Assembly (NCBI GenBank): GCA_004525825.1
Contig: SPBY01000011.1
Coordinates: forward strand, 1 to 17,074
Origin: Bacteroidia bacterium
Lineage (GTDB): Bacteria > Bacteroidota > Bacteroidia > Bacteroidales > GCA-2748055
Direction of reading: 5' to 3'
DNA: 17,074 nt
Part shown: positions 6,210 to 14,870 of the stretch, one piece after another
How the letters are laid out: each line of letters starts with the position of its first letter
Numbering within the stretch: the stretch's first letter is position 1
Made by a program: the position numbers and the translations under genes
Notes under the pieces: model-generated
The model's input: only the letters and a program-made list of their open reading frames with translations
Database searches by the model: none
What the model was told of the DNA's origin: nothing

Positions 6210-7496
6210 ATGAAACGCAGATCTTTTCTCAAAAACTCTGCCTCCGCAGCCATCCTGACGGGTGTGGCCGGGTGCAGTCAGACAAGCAGTGGTAATGAGG
6301 AAACCGGGAGCCAGCTAACTCCAGGATCGGGTCCCTATTACCACCAGGGGAAATCGGAAGGATACAAGGACTTCGCCATCATAGAAAAAGGTCTGAGAAT
6401 CAAGAAGATAGAAACATTCTCCAAACGGGATATAGCTCTCGTAAAGGTGAGCACCGATGACGGTTCATCAGGTTGGGGACAAATATCCACCTACAATTCT
6501 GACCTGGCTGCCACTGTGCTGCACCGCAACCTGGCTCAGATAGGGTGGGGAAAGGAGCCTTCCGAAATTGATGACCTTGTGGATCTCTGTGTGGAAGCGA
6601 ACCTCAAATACCCCTGGTCCTATGTCAATCGCGCCCTGGGTGGAATCGACACAGCCCTCTGGGACCTTTACGGGCAGATTCAGGGCAAACCAGTCTGTGA
6701 ACTACTGGGAGGAGAGGTAAAACCGGTCCCCATTTATGGATCAAGCATGAGCCGGGCCATTAAACCCGATGAGGAAGTGCAAAGAATGATCCGCCTCAGA
6801 GATGAAAATGGGATCACTGCTTTTAAATACCGGATCGGGAAAGAGGCGTCTCACAATGGCGATGCCTGGGAGAACCGCACCGAGGATATGATCGCCACCA
6901 TGGGGCCGGCACTGGCCGATACCTGCGCCCTGCTGGCAGATGCCAACAGCAGTTACACCCCCGACCGGGCCATCCATTATGGGCGTATGCTCGAGGAAAG
7001 TGGGGTCATCCAGTTTGAAGAGCCCTGTCCCTACTGGGAAACAGAGTGGATCAAAGAGGTAAGTGATACCCTGGCGATGGATGTATCAGGAGGCGAGCAG
7101 GATAACGATATCGCTAAATGGCGACGTATGATCAACTCCCATACCTTCGATATCATCCAGCCCGATCCCCTCTACCTGGGAGGCATCACCCGGACCTGGA
7201 GAACGGCGCTGATGGCCAACAAGATGGGGATTCCCTGCATTCCTCATTCAGCCAACCACGGCATGGTCACACTCTTTACCCTCCACCTGATGCGAGCCAT
7301 TCCAAATCCGGGAAAATACCTGGAGTTCTCCATCGAGACCGGAGGCATCAACGATGAACTTATGGCCATGTATTCGCCAGCATTAAAAATTGAAAATGGG
7401 AGCCTGAATCTTCCGGCCGAACCGGGATGGGGGATCACTATTAGCAAAGAGTGGCTGGAGGCAAGCGATTATCAACTTAGCGAATCCGCACTATAG
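6210..7496 (+). CDS. Exported enolase-superfamily (mandelate racemase subgroup) sugar-acid dehydratase-like lipoprotein
   Basis: A 428-residue protein. A twin-arginine signal (Arg3-Arg4, RRSFLKNSA) ends in a lipobox VAGC with Cys22, predicting Tat export and lipid anchoring. The rest is a full enolase-superfamily protein: a capping domain to about residue 175, then a barrel with metal ligands Asp244 (LLADANS), Glu270 (IQFEEP) and Glu296 (SGGEQD), and the His-Asp dyad of the mandelate racemase subgroup, Asp319 (IIQPDP) and His346 (IPHSANH). The strand-2 motif is Lys206-x-Arg208 rather than Lys-x-Lys, so His346 is the likely base. Many subgroup members dehydrate aldonic or aldaric acids to 2-keto-3-deoxy acids. 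As the last gene of the operon, it may process a sugar acid outside the inner membrane before uptake by the first-gene permease. The substrate is unknown. Confidence 0.85.
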   Translation: MKRRSFLKNSASAAILTGVAGCSQTSSGNEETGSQLTPGSGPYYHQGKSEGYKDFAIIEKGLRIKKIETFSKRDIALVKVSTDDGSSGWGQISTYNSDLAATVLHRNLAQIGWGKEPSEIDDLVDLCVEANLKYPWSYVNRALGGIDTALWDLYGQIQGKPVCELLGGEVKPVPIYGSSMSRAIKPDEEVQRMIRLRDENGITAFKYRIGKEASHNGDAWENRTEDMIATMGPALADTCALLADANSSYTPDRAIHYGRMLEESGVIQFEEPCPYWETEWIKEVSDTLAMDVSGGEQDNDIAKWRRMINSHTFDIIQPDPLYLGGITRTWRTALMANKMGIPCIPHSANHGMVTLFTLHLMRAIPNPGKYLEFSIETGGINDELMAMYSPALKIENGSLNLPAEPGWGITISKEWLEASDYQLSESAL

Positions 7497-7512
7497 TGTA
7501 GTTGGCCCGGGT

Positions 7513-7830
7513 TCAGGAAGTCTTTCTTCGTTTAAACCATCCTTTGGCCTTATCCCGGATCAGTAAAACAATTTCTTTACCAAGAAAGATCAGGGAGCCG
7601 TAAAAGAGGACCTCTCCGGCAATAAAGATTCCCAGGATCACCCCACCGGTCTTTGCGGCCTTTAAGCCCATCACACCCCCAATAGCCCCTCCAATCACCG
7701 GCGAACCAACAATGAGTACATAGCTGAGGATCTGAATCCCAAACATCACCTTTTTGAATGGAGTGTTGACCAGGCTTTTAATGGTCCTGGTCTGACTCTC
7801 CTCAGTTTGAATATCACTCCCTTCTTTCAC
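7513..7830 (-). CDS. Small two-helix membrane protein, possible transporter-suffix-domain family
   Basis: A 105-residue protein starting at GTG, 11 bases after the glycosidase stop and therefore the last gene of the minus-strand operon. It has a polar N-terminus of about 25 residues, a hydrophobic stretch at about 29-56 rich in Gly, a second at about 61-83, then a basic tail (RDKAKGWFKRRK) that should face the cytoplasm. The segment IAGEVLFYGSLIFLGKEIVLLIR resembles what I recall of proteins annotated as transporter suffix domain, but I cannot confirm this. No enzymatic residues are visible. It ends 16 bases from the stop of the convergent enolase-family gene, with no clear hairpin between them. 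Its role is unknown. Confidence 0.65.
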   Translation of the reverse strand: MKEGSDIQTEESQTRTIKSLVNTPFKKVMFGIQILSYVLIVGSPVIGGAIGGVMGLKAAKTGGVILGIFIAGEVLFYGSLIFLGKEIVLLIRDKAKGWFKRRKTS

Positions 7831-7841
7831 CTTTTCCCTTT

Positions 7842-10067
7842 TTACTTAATGACTATTTTTCTGAATCCTTTTGCCGGAATACTCAACTCAACAGCAATCT
7901 CATACTCCCGGTTCAAAGAATAGGCAGAAAACTCACCCTCATCCACGGAGACCTGTGCCGTTTCCGATAGTCCAGTATAATAAAGAGGCAAAACCACCCT
8001 CCTGTGAATCTCCTTATCCGTTGGATTGTAAAGCATGGCAAATCCTTTGGTCTCCAGGCTTGGATCGGCATGCAGGATGCCATCCCAGTCACGGCCATCA
8101 GGACGCCTCAGGTGGATGATATCCGCATTGAGAATCTCCCGGTACTTCTTATAAAAACTGATGGTTTGGGTCACCAGCTCCCTGGTTTCCTCTGTATCGT
8201 AAAGCCTGGGGCCCCGGTAACAGGCCTGGACACCCGATCCGTAATTCTGGATCATGTGGGCCTCATATTCTTCCAGGTGTTCAGAAAGGGGTTCCAGGGT
8301 GGCCGCCTCACCTCCCCCATGATACTCCGTCAGTGGAACAAAAGTCCATCCCATGCTGGGGGTCCTCAACCAGGTTCCGTCGTATATGTTCTGTCTGCCT
8401 AGCAGGATCTGTTGTGCACGGGGCAATGACCAGTTCACCTCCCGGTAACCAATCCCCACCTTGCTGGTGCCCGATAAGAGGTAGATATCGGGCATGTTGG
8501 CATAGACCCCTGTGGACCGAAGCCATTTGTAGAAATCGGTGGTCTGCCTCCACTGTTTCCACTGCGAATCACCATATCCATCGTGTCCCGGATGGGTGGT
8601 GGACGCGCAGAAATCGCCAGGATAGGGACCATCGTGTTCCAGGATATCGAAGCCTGTCTGCTCAATAAAACTCTTCAGACTGGCGATGTAGTTGATTCCC
8701 CATTCACTTCCCCCGCAGGGCGCATGCCCAAACTTGGCCCCACCCGGTTTGCCCGTTTCGAGGTCTATCACATCTGTCTCATCATCAATGCGCCGGCTCG
8801 AAAAGAGAGAATAGCCTCCCAGCTCAATGCCCTTGTCATGAGCATACTCCACCAGCTTGCGAAACTTCTCAATGTTCTTTTCAGAGAGATCCTCCATGTT
8901 CAGTCCGCTGCCAAAGCTCAGGATCACCATCTCATACCCGGTCTCGGTACACTGCTCAATGGCCTCCCTCACCTTCTCCGGATTCGTGGTGGTCAGGTGA
9001 AGAAAGATGGGATTCTCGGTGACCCAGGGGGCCAGGGTGCGGTACATCTTTCTTTTGCTTAGGGAGTTTCGCTCCATATCGGTGCCATCCAGGGCCAGGG
9101 TATAAGTGCGGAAACTTTCGAACTGATCCCCGGGACTTAGCCTGTACTCCGGACCGGTCCGCGGCTTGCTCTTGAGCACAGCGGGCGTTCTGCGTTCCCA
9201 GTTCACCTGGGAAGTATACAATGAATCGGTCTCCCAGAAGACAGAGCGGTCCGACTCCGCATAGGTAAAGCCGCTGAAGGCATAGTCGTTCTCCATATAA
9301 AGGTTGGGAGGATCCCATTGATGCGGTTCATCCACATAATTATTCTTCTCCGGATGTGCAATGATCTCGCTGGTGAAGTGGTTCAGAAGAATCTCCGAAG
9401 CTCCCCCGTTTTTCAAAACGATCCACTTGGACATCAGGGGAAGAGCATCATAGATCTCATAGTGGACCTCTACTTCCAAACCCACCAGCCCTAAGCCAGG
9501 GTGGCTGAAATGAAGGACTAGCTCCAGTCCTTTGCGTTCCCACTGAGTAGATGGGATCCAGCGCGATTTCTCCCAGCGGATGTGGTCTGTCAGCTCCTTC
9601 ACCTCAAAATCGGCCAGGACAAAGGCATTCTCCAGGCCTTGCATATCTTCCAGCCACTCTTTCAGAAAGTAAGCCTGCTCAGGCTGTCCGGTCAGACCAC
9701 CCGCCGGGTAAGGTTTCCCGTCGATCACCACCTCGGCCTCAGGTCTTGGCGAACGAATGTACTCTTCCTGGGTGACCAGGTTTTTTAGGCTATGTGAGAC
9801 CACATTCGGAAAGAGCCGAAAGGTCCTGCTAATCAGGCCATTGCTTATGACCAGGTCCTTCTCCCCTGAGCGGGTGATCATGGCAGTCTGACCAGGTGTT
9901 TCGATGAGCCAGTCTACCGTGGCAGGCTCCGGTTCCGCCTCAGGCAAGAGCAGCAGCTTGGATTGGATAAGTTGGAAAGGATCTGTTCCAGCCACCTCGG
10001 TTTGGGACTGAAGAGGCATAAAAAGGAGCTGGCAAAGCAGCCCGGAAATCAGGATCTGTTTCATCAT
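7842..10067 (-). CDS. Secreted clan GH-D-like glycoside hydrolase (alpha-galactosidase superfamily)
   Basis: A 741-residue protein with a signal peptide ending near LQSQ (about residue 22). Residues about 50-330 form a beta-rich N-terminal domain like the supersandwich of GH36/GH97-type enzymes. From about 345 a TIM barrel begins (WVTENPIFLHL, YEMVILSFGSG, GIELGGYSLF), and a beta-rich C-terminal domain follows from about 660. Asp479 in FDILEHDGPYPGD sits at the end of a barrel strand where GH36/GH27 enzymes have their K-x-D nucleophile, so it is the best nucleophile candidate. I could not place the acid/base Asp: the C-x-x-G-G-G-R segment of classical GH36 is not seen, so this is a divergent branch and the substrate is unknown. 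Its ATGATGA start overlaps the stop of the upstream hydrolase gene, showing translational coupling. Confidence 0.75.
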   Translation of the reverse strand: MMKQILISGLLCQLLFMPLQSQTEVAGTDPFQLIQSKLLLLPEAEPEPATVDWLIETPGQTAMITRSGEKDLVISNGLISRTFRLFPNVVSHSLKNLVTQEEYIRSPRPEAEVVIDGKPYPAGGLTGQPEQAYFLKEWLEDMQGLENAFVLADFEVKELTDHIRWEKSRWIPSTQWERKGLELVLHFSHPGLGLVGLEVEVHYEIYDALPLMSKWIVLKNGGASEILLNHFTSEIIAHPEKNNYVDEPHQWDPPNLYMENDYAFSGFTYAESDRSVFWETDSLYTSQVNWERRTPAVLKSKPRTGPEYRLSPGDQFESFRTYTLALDGTDMERNSLSKRKMYRTLAPWVTENPIFLHLTTTNPEKVREAIEQCTETGYEMVILSFGSGLNMEDLSEKNIEKFRKLVEYAHDKGIELGGYSLFSSRRIDDETDVIDLETGKPGGAKFGHAPCGGSEWGINYIASLKSFIEQTGFDILEHDGPYPGDFCASTTHPGHDGYGDSQWKQWRQTTDFYKWLRSTGVYANMPDIYLLSGTSKVGIGYREVNWSLPRAQQILLGRQNIYDGTWLRTPSMGWTFVPLTEYHGGGEAATLEPLSEHLEEYEAHMIQNYGSGVQACYRGPRLYDTEETRELVTQTISFYKKYREILNADIIHLRRPDGRDWDGILHADPSLETKGFAMLYNPTDKEIHRRVVLPLYYTGLSETAQVSVDEGEFSAYSLNREYEIAVELSIPAKGFRKIVIK

Positions 10068-10558
10068 TTCTTCTTTTGAGCCATTAGCCAGGTATATAAT
10101 TCAGGATCGGAGAAGGCCTGGTCCCAGGCATTGTGGCCTGTATTGGGATATTTAGTATAACGAACAGGATTGCCATTCTTCCTGAGGGCAGCCACCATTT
10201 CATCTGACTCTTTTACGGAGATGGTGCGGTCATCTTCCCCATGAAATACCCAGATAGGCATATCGCCCAGCCAGGCCGCATAGTGATCGGGCGTCTCCCC
10301 GCAGACAGCCACCAGGGCTGCAAAGCGCTCGGGATACTGAATGGCCATTCGCCAGGCTCCATACCCTCCCCTGCTCAATCCGGCCACCCACACCCTGGAT
10401 CTGTCCACCCGGTATTCCTCCTCGATCTGGTCCAGGAGGTACTGTATCTCCAGCACCGGCTTCAATTCGACCTTGCGTGCGCTTTGCTGAGCTGACACAG
10501 AGCTCAGTCCAAGCAGGATACACAGGGACAGTACTATAATTCTTCCAGTCATAATCAT
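10064..10558 (-). CDS. Secreted short alpha/beta hydrolase (esterase), N-terminal half missing
   Basis: A 164-residue protein with a signal peptide (cleavage near SAQ, residue 24) followed almost at once by the catalytic half of an alpha/beta hydrolase of the esterase D / PHB-depolymerase type. Seen: the nucleophile elbow GLSRGG with Ser62, HGEDD with Asp110, and NTGH with His142, so the triad is complete. Relatives usually have 100 or more residues before the elbow, holding the first strands of the sheet and the oxyanion-hole loop; here only about 35 remain between the signal cleavage site and Ser62. The frame is intact and 5 bases separate it from the permease upstream, with a 4-base overlap to the glycosidase downstream. 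It is either an in-frame internal deletion retained in the operon or a remnant, and activity is doubtful. Confidence 0.7.
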   Translation of the reverse strand: MIMTGRIIVLSLCILLGLSSVSAQQSARKVELKPVLEIQYLLDQIEEEYRVDRSRVWVAGLSRGGYGAWRMAIQYPERFAALVAVCGETPDHYAAWLGDMPIWVFHGEDDRTISVKESDEMVAALRKNGNPVRYTKYPNTGHNAWDQAFSDPELYTWLMAQKKK

Positions 10559-10563
10559 TCCCT

Positions 10564-11946
10564 TTAATGGGTCAGGTCCTTTTCAATCTGTTCCAGGGAT
10601 TTGCCCTTGGTCTCGGGCAGGTATCTGCGGATAAACAGGAAGCCCGCCAGGCAGATGCCGGCATAAAGCCAGAAGGTCCCGTGCGCCTTCAGTCCGCTGT
10701 TCAGATAGGGAAACGTGAGGACCAGTATCGAGCTGGCCACCCACAACATGGTGGTGGCTGCTGCCATGGCTACCCCCCTTACTCTGTTGGGGAAAATCTC
10801 TGAAAGAATCACCCAGGTAACCGGGGCCAGGGTCATTCCATAGACGGCAATGCAGAGCAGGACTATCACCAGGATGGTCATTCCCTGGAGATTCATCATA
10901 TAGCTCATGCCCAGGACTCCGTAAAGCAGAGCCAGACCCATGGATCCGATGAGCATTAACCTTCTTCTGCCCCAGCGGTCCACTGTCCGTATGGCTATAA
11001 AAGTAAACACAAGGTTGACCACCCCAGTAATCACAATGTTGAACAGGATGTCGGATACCTCATACCCTGCAGCAGAAAAGACCTCCTCTGCATAGTTGAA
11101 CACCACGTTGATTCCGCACCACTGCTGGAAGACGGCCAGAACAATTCCGATAAGCACTATGGGTCTTATCCCTTTGGACAGAAGGGGTTTCAGCTTTACC
11201 TTCCTGACAGCCCCCACCATGGATTGGGAGATCTCCTTTCCGGCCTCTAAAGCATAAACTTCTCCCCCTATCTTTTGCAGGATGCTTGCTGCCTTCTCCT
11301 GCCGGGAGGCTTTGATCAGCCACCGGGGACTCTCAGGTATAAAGAAGAGCATGAGAAAGAAAAGTGAGGCCGGTACCGCTTCGGCCCAGAACATCCACCT
11401 CCAGCCGGTCTGGCCGTTCCACGATTCCCTGATCAGCACTTCGGTGGCCCCTTGTGGCACTGGCTGGGCAATCAGGTAGTTGATGATCTGGGCAGCCAGG
11501 ATCCCTACCACAATGTTCAACTGGTTCAGGGTGACCAGCCTTCCCCGGTAAGCGGCCGGGGAGACTTCAGAAATATAGATGGGTGAAATGGCCGAGGCGA
11601 TCCCAATACCAAATCCACCCACAATCCGGAATACCATAAAGCCACTGAACGATCCCACGGCCCCGGTTCCTATGGAACTCAGGGTAAACAGCAGGGCCGC
11701 CAGCATCAGGCTTCCCTTTCTTCCAAAGCGTTCCCCGAACCATCCTGATAAACCTGCTCCTCCCACACAACCTATCAGGGCAGAACTCATGGCAAGTCCC
11801 TGCAGTCCGGGCATATGCACTATCTCGAAAAAGCGCTCGTAAAAGGGCTTGGCCCCACCGATCACTACCCAGTCGTACCCGAAAAGAAATCCCCCGAGGG
11901 CAGAGACCAAAGAGATCCCAAGTACGTATCGAAGGTTTATTTTCAT
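10564..11946 (-). CDS. Sugar:proton symporter, MFS sugar porter family (XylE/GLUT-like)
   Basis: A 460-residue inner-membrane permease with about 12 membrane segments. The sugar porter signatures are all present in order: GGFLFGYD with Asp25 at the proton-coupling position of XylE, GERFGRKGS (71-79) in loop 2-3, YISEVSPAAYRGR (124-136), IPESPRWLI (203-211), the sugar-contact FQQWCGIN in helix 7, DRWGRRRL in loop 8-9, and PETKGKSLEQIE near the end. Family members import xylose, glucose, arabinose or similar with protons. It is the first gene of the minus-strand operon, divergent from the GH2-type glycosidase gene by 71 bases. It probably takes up the monosaccharide freed by the two glycosidases. 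Confidence 0.93.
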   Translation of the reverse strand: MKINLRYVLGISLVSALGGFLFGYDWVVIGGAKPFYERFFEIVHMPGLQGLAMSSALIGCVGGAGLSGWFGERFGRKGSLMLAALLFTLSSIGTGAVGSFSGFMVFRIVGGFGIGIASAISPIYISEVSPAAYRGRLVTLNQLNIVVGILAAQIINYLIAQPVPQGATEVLIRESWNGQTGWRWMFWAEAVPASLFFLMLFFIPESPRWLIKASRQEKAASILQKIGGEVYALEAGKEISQSMVGAVRKVKLKPLLSKGIRPIVLIGIVLAVFQQWCGINVVFNYAEEVFSAAGYEVSDILFNIVITGVVNLVFTFIAIRTVDRWGRRRLMLIGSMGLALLYGVLGMSYMMNLQGMTILVIVLLCIAVYGMTLAPVTWVILSEIFPNRVRGVAMAAATTMLWVASSILVLTFPYLNSGLKAHGTFWLYAGICLAGFLFIRRYLPETKGKSLEQIEKDLTH

Positions 11947-11969
11947 GGGGTTTGAATAGGCATCAGGGC

Positions 11970-11998
11970 TTGAATCTACTGATTTTTCAATACTTTTA
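11970..11998 (+). promoter_or_regulatory. Candidate promoter for the GH2-type glycosidase gene
   Basis: TTG at 11970-11972, an 18-base spacer, then TACTTTTA at 11991-11998, which differs from the Bacteroidota -7 box TAnnTTTG only in the last base. The spacer is about a base shorter than usual. The predicted transcript would start a dozen or so bases before the ATG at 12018. No equally good match is seen for the opposite gene at 11946. Confidence 0.4.
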
Positions 11999-12017
11999 GA
12001 TCACAATCCCGATCAAA

Positions 12018-14870
12018 ATGAAAACAAGCCCACGCCACATTCTCCTGCTCCTTCTAATCTTGTGGGCAGGACCGGCCATTCATGCTCAAGAGAGCAACAA
12101 CACCATGTCCCTGCACGGTACCTGGGAGTTCCGGATGGACTCGCTGGATGTGGGAATCGAAGAGCAGTGGTATTCCCGAGAATTCAATCAACAGATTCAA
12201 CTTCCCGGATCCATGGCGGAGAACGGACTGGGTGAGGAGATTACGCTAGCTACCGAGTGGACCGGAAGCATTGTGGACCGCTCCTATTTCACCGAAGATA
12301 AGTATGAAAAATACAGAACTCCCGGAAACATCAAAATTCCCTTCTGGCTCAAACCCGACACCTATTATGCAGGCGCTGCATGGTACCAGAAGGAGGTGGA
12401 GATTCCTGAGGATTGGGTCGGTAAACTGATCTTCCTTCACCTGGAAAGGTGCCACTGGGAATCCCGGGTATTTGTCAATGGGAAAGAGGCCGGAAGCAGA
12501 AACTCGCTGTCGGCTCCCCATGATTACGATATCACTTCTCTGGCACAGGTGGGAAGTAACCGCATCAGCATCCGGATCGATAACCGGATGATCGTCCCGG
12601 TGGGAGTGAATTCCCATAGTGTGAGCGACCATACCCAATCCAATTGGAACGGCATTGTAGGAAAGATCTCACTGGAGGCACGCAGCCAGATACATATCAC
12701 CAAGATCCAGGTATTCCCTGACCTTACCAGCAACATGGCCAGGCTCCTGGTCCACATGGAAAATCCGGCCGGATCCTCATTCGAAGGTACTCTCGAACTG
12801 GCAGCTGAAAGTTTTAACAGTAAGCGTATACACCTGCCCGGAACAATTACGAAAGAGATATCATTCACTGGGCAAAATCAGCTCGTGGAAGTAGAATATC
12901 CCATGGGGCCGGATGCCTTGTTGTGGGATGAATTCTCACCGGCCCTCTATGGTCTGGATGCTACCCTGAAGCTTAGTGACGGATCTGTGCAGGACCAGAT
13001 CTCCGAACAGTTTGGGATGAGGGAATTCAAAGCGGCGGGTACCCGCTTTGCGGTGAACGGTCAATCCATTTTCCTGAGGGGAACCCTGGAGTGCTGTATA
13101 TTCCCGCTCACCGGCTATCCCCCCACCGACGAAGTTTACTGGGAGCACCTCATGAAGCAGTGCCAGGCACATGGACTGAACCACCTCCGCTTCCATTCCT
13201 GGTGTCCTCCTGAGGCTGCTTTCCTTGTGGCAGACCGCCTGGGAATATACCTTCAGGTAGAATGCAGCTCCTGGGCCAACCAGGGAAGCTCTATCGGGGA
13301 TGGCAGTCCGCTGGACCAGTATATCTACGAGGAAGGGGACAGGATCCTGGAAGCTTACGGGAACCATCCTTCCTTCTGCATGATGGCCTATGGAAATGAG
13401 CCGGCAGGGGAAAATATGAATTCCTACCTGGTAGATCTCATGGATTCCTGGAGGGCAAAGGATCGACGAAGAGTCTACACGGCTGGTGCGGGATGGCCCA
13501 TCCTGCCCGAAAACGATTATCATAACGGGCCGGAACCCAGAATCCAGCAGTGGGGGGCCGGATTGAAGAGCATCATCAATGCCAAAGCCCCACAAAGCTC
13601 CTATGATTTTGCCAGCGTGATTTCCAAATACGACATACCCTTTGTGAGCCACGAAATAGGACAGTGGTGCGTTTATCCCAATTTCGAAGAGATCAAAAAA
13701 TACACAGGGGTACTGAAGGCCACCAATTTCGAAATCTTCAAAGAAAGCCTGGAAGAGAATCACATGGGCAGTCAGGCCGGCGATTTCCTGATGGCATCCG
13801 GAAAGCTGCAGGCCCTCTGTTACAAGGCCGAGGTGGAAGCCGCCCTGCGCACCCCCGGTTTTGCCGGTTTCCAGTTGCTTCAGCTACACGATTTTCCCGG
13901 ACAGGGAACGGCCCTGGTGGGCGTCCTCGATCCTTTCTTCGGCACCAAGGGATACATTACACCCGGTGAGTTCAGGGAATTTTGTAATACTACCGTCCCC
14001 CTGGCCCGGATGGATCAGAGAGTGTATACCTCCGGCGAAGATTTCAAAGCCGCCATTGAGTTATCCCATTTTGGGAACGCGCCCCTGGAGAATTCAAAAA
14101 TCCTTTGCCGGATCATTGACCCAGAAGATAAGATCGTGCATGAAGAGATGATGGAAAAAGCAGTGGTGCCGGTTGATAATGCCATTTACCTTGGAGAGGT
14201 GAACTATCCTTTGAAAGATATCTACCAGGCTGGAAAATACAGGCTGGATGTTAGTGTCCAGGGAACCGAGTTTAAAAACTCCTGGGAATTCTGGGTATAC
14301 CCGGAAAGTCCGGAAACCGATCCCAAGGAGGTATGGATCACCCACACTCTGGATAAGAAAGCACTCAAGAAATTATCCAGAGGAGGATCAGTTCTTCTTC
14401 TCTCTCATGGACAGGTAAATAAAGCTCATGGGGCTGAGGTAGCCATCGGTTTCTCGAGCATCTTCTGGAACACCGCCTGGACCGGCGGACAGGCACCTCA
14501 CACCCTGGGAATTCTTTGCGATCCTGAACATAAGGTGTTTCAGGACTTTCCCACTGAGTACCACAGCAACTGGCAATGGTGGGACCCGGTGACCCGCTCG
14601 CAGGCCATGATCCTGGATCACCTGCCGGCTGATCTGAAACCGCTGATTCAGCCCATCGATACCTGGTTTGAGAACCGAAGGCTGGGATTGCTGTTTGAGG
14701 CTAAAGTGAAGGGTGGAAAGTTGATGGTTTGCAGCATCGATCTCAGCCACGATCTTGAATCACGTCCCGTGTCAAAGCAATTGTTGCTTTCCACCTTGGA
14801 GTACATGAACTCTCCGGAATTTCATCCTGAAACAGAGCTCGATCCTGCTTTGATCAGGGAGCTATTTTAG
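12018..14870 (+). CDS. Secreted GH2-type glycoside hydrolase
   Basis: A 950-residue protein with a signal peptide (LLLLLILWAGPAIHAQ, cleavage near residue 24). Domains in order: a GH2 sugar-binding jelly roll (about 28-225, with SLHGTWEF, AAWYQKEVEIP and VFVNGKEAG); an immunoglobulin-like domain (about 225-335); a TIM barrel from about 335 opening with the GH2-type NGQSIFLRGT; and a beta-rich C-terminal part. The acid/base is Glu461 in AYGNEPAGE and the nucleophile is most likely Glu546 in VSHEIGQW, 85 residues later. HSWCPPEAAF stands where many GH2 enzymes have HYP. GH2 covers beta-galactosidases, glucuronidases, mannosidases and others, and the bond cleaved cannot be chosen from sequence. 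It is divergent from the sugar-porter operon. Its last 17 bases overlap the convergent lipoprotein gene. Confidence 0.87.
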   Translation: MKTSPRHILLLLLILWAGPAIHAQESNNTMSLHGTWEFRMDSLDVGIEEQWYSREFNQQIQLPGSMAENGLGEEITLATEWTGSIVDRSYFTEDKYEKYRTPGNIKIPFWLKPDTYYAGAAWYQKEVEIPEDWVGKLIFLHLERCHWESRVFVNGKEAGSRNSLSAPHDYDITSLAQVGSNRISIRIDNRMIVPVGVNSHSVSDHTQSNWNGIVGKISLEARSQIHITKIQVFPDLTSNMARLLVHMENPAGSSFEGTLELAAESFNSKRIHLPGTITKEISFTGQNQLVEVEYPMGPDALLWDEFSPALYGLDATLKLSDGSVQDQISEQFGMREFKAAGTRFAVNGQSIFLRGTLECCIFPLTGYPPTDEVYWEHLMKQCQAHGLNHLRFHSWCPPEAAFLVADRLGIYLQVECSSWANQGSSIGDGSPLDQYIYEEGDRILEAYGNHPSFCMMAYGNEPAGENMNSYLVDLMDSWRAKDRRRVYTAGAGWPILPENDYHNGPEPRIQQWGAGLKSIINAKAPQSSYDFASVISKYDIPFVSHEIGQWCVYPNFEEIKKYTGVLKATNFEIFKESLEENHMGSQAGDFLMASGKLQALCYKAEVEAALRTPGFAGFQLLQLHDFPGQGTALVGVLDPFFGTKGYITPGEFREFCNTTVPLARMDQRVYTSGEDFKAAIELSHFGNAPLENSKILCRIIDPEDKIVHEEMMEKAVVPVDNAIYLGEVNYPLKDIYQAGKYRLDVSVQGTEFKNSWEFWVYPESPETDPKEVWITHTLDKKALKKLSRGGSVLLLSHGQVNKAHGAEVAIGFSSIFWNTAWTGGQAPHTLGILCDPEHKVFQDFPTEYHSNWQWWDPVTRSQAMILDHLPADLKPLIQPIDTWFENRRLGLLFEAKVKGGKLMVCSIDLSHDLESRPVSKQLLLSTLEYMNSPEFHPETELDPALIRELF

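Noticed and set aside
7494..7515. Possible bidirectional terminator between the convergent enolase-family and small membrane protein genes, around CCCGGG at 7507-7512
   Set aside because: Only a 6-base palindrome with no loop or T-run; not a terminator structure.
11994..12018. TTTTAGATC ... GATCAAAA, an imperfect inverted repeat just before the GH2-type start codon
   Set aside because: The arms are short, unequal (one bulged A) and A/T-rich around GATC, so chance is sufficient. I would not call it an operator without conservation.
12936..13763. A 275-codon open frame on the minus strand inside the GH2-type gene
   Set aside because: The plus-strand frame holds the GH2 catalytic glutamates and is certain; the antisense frame shows no family features.
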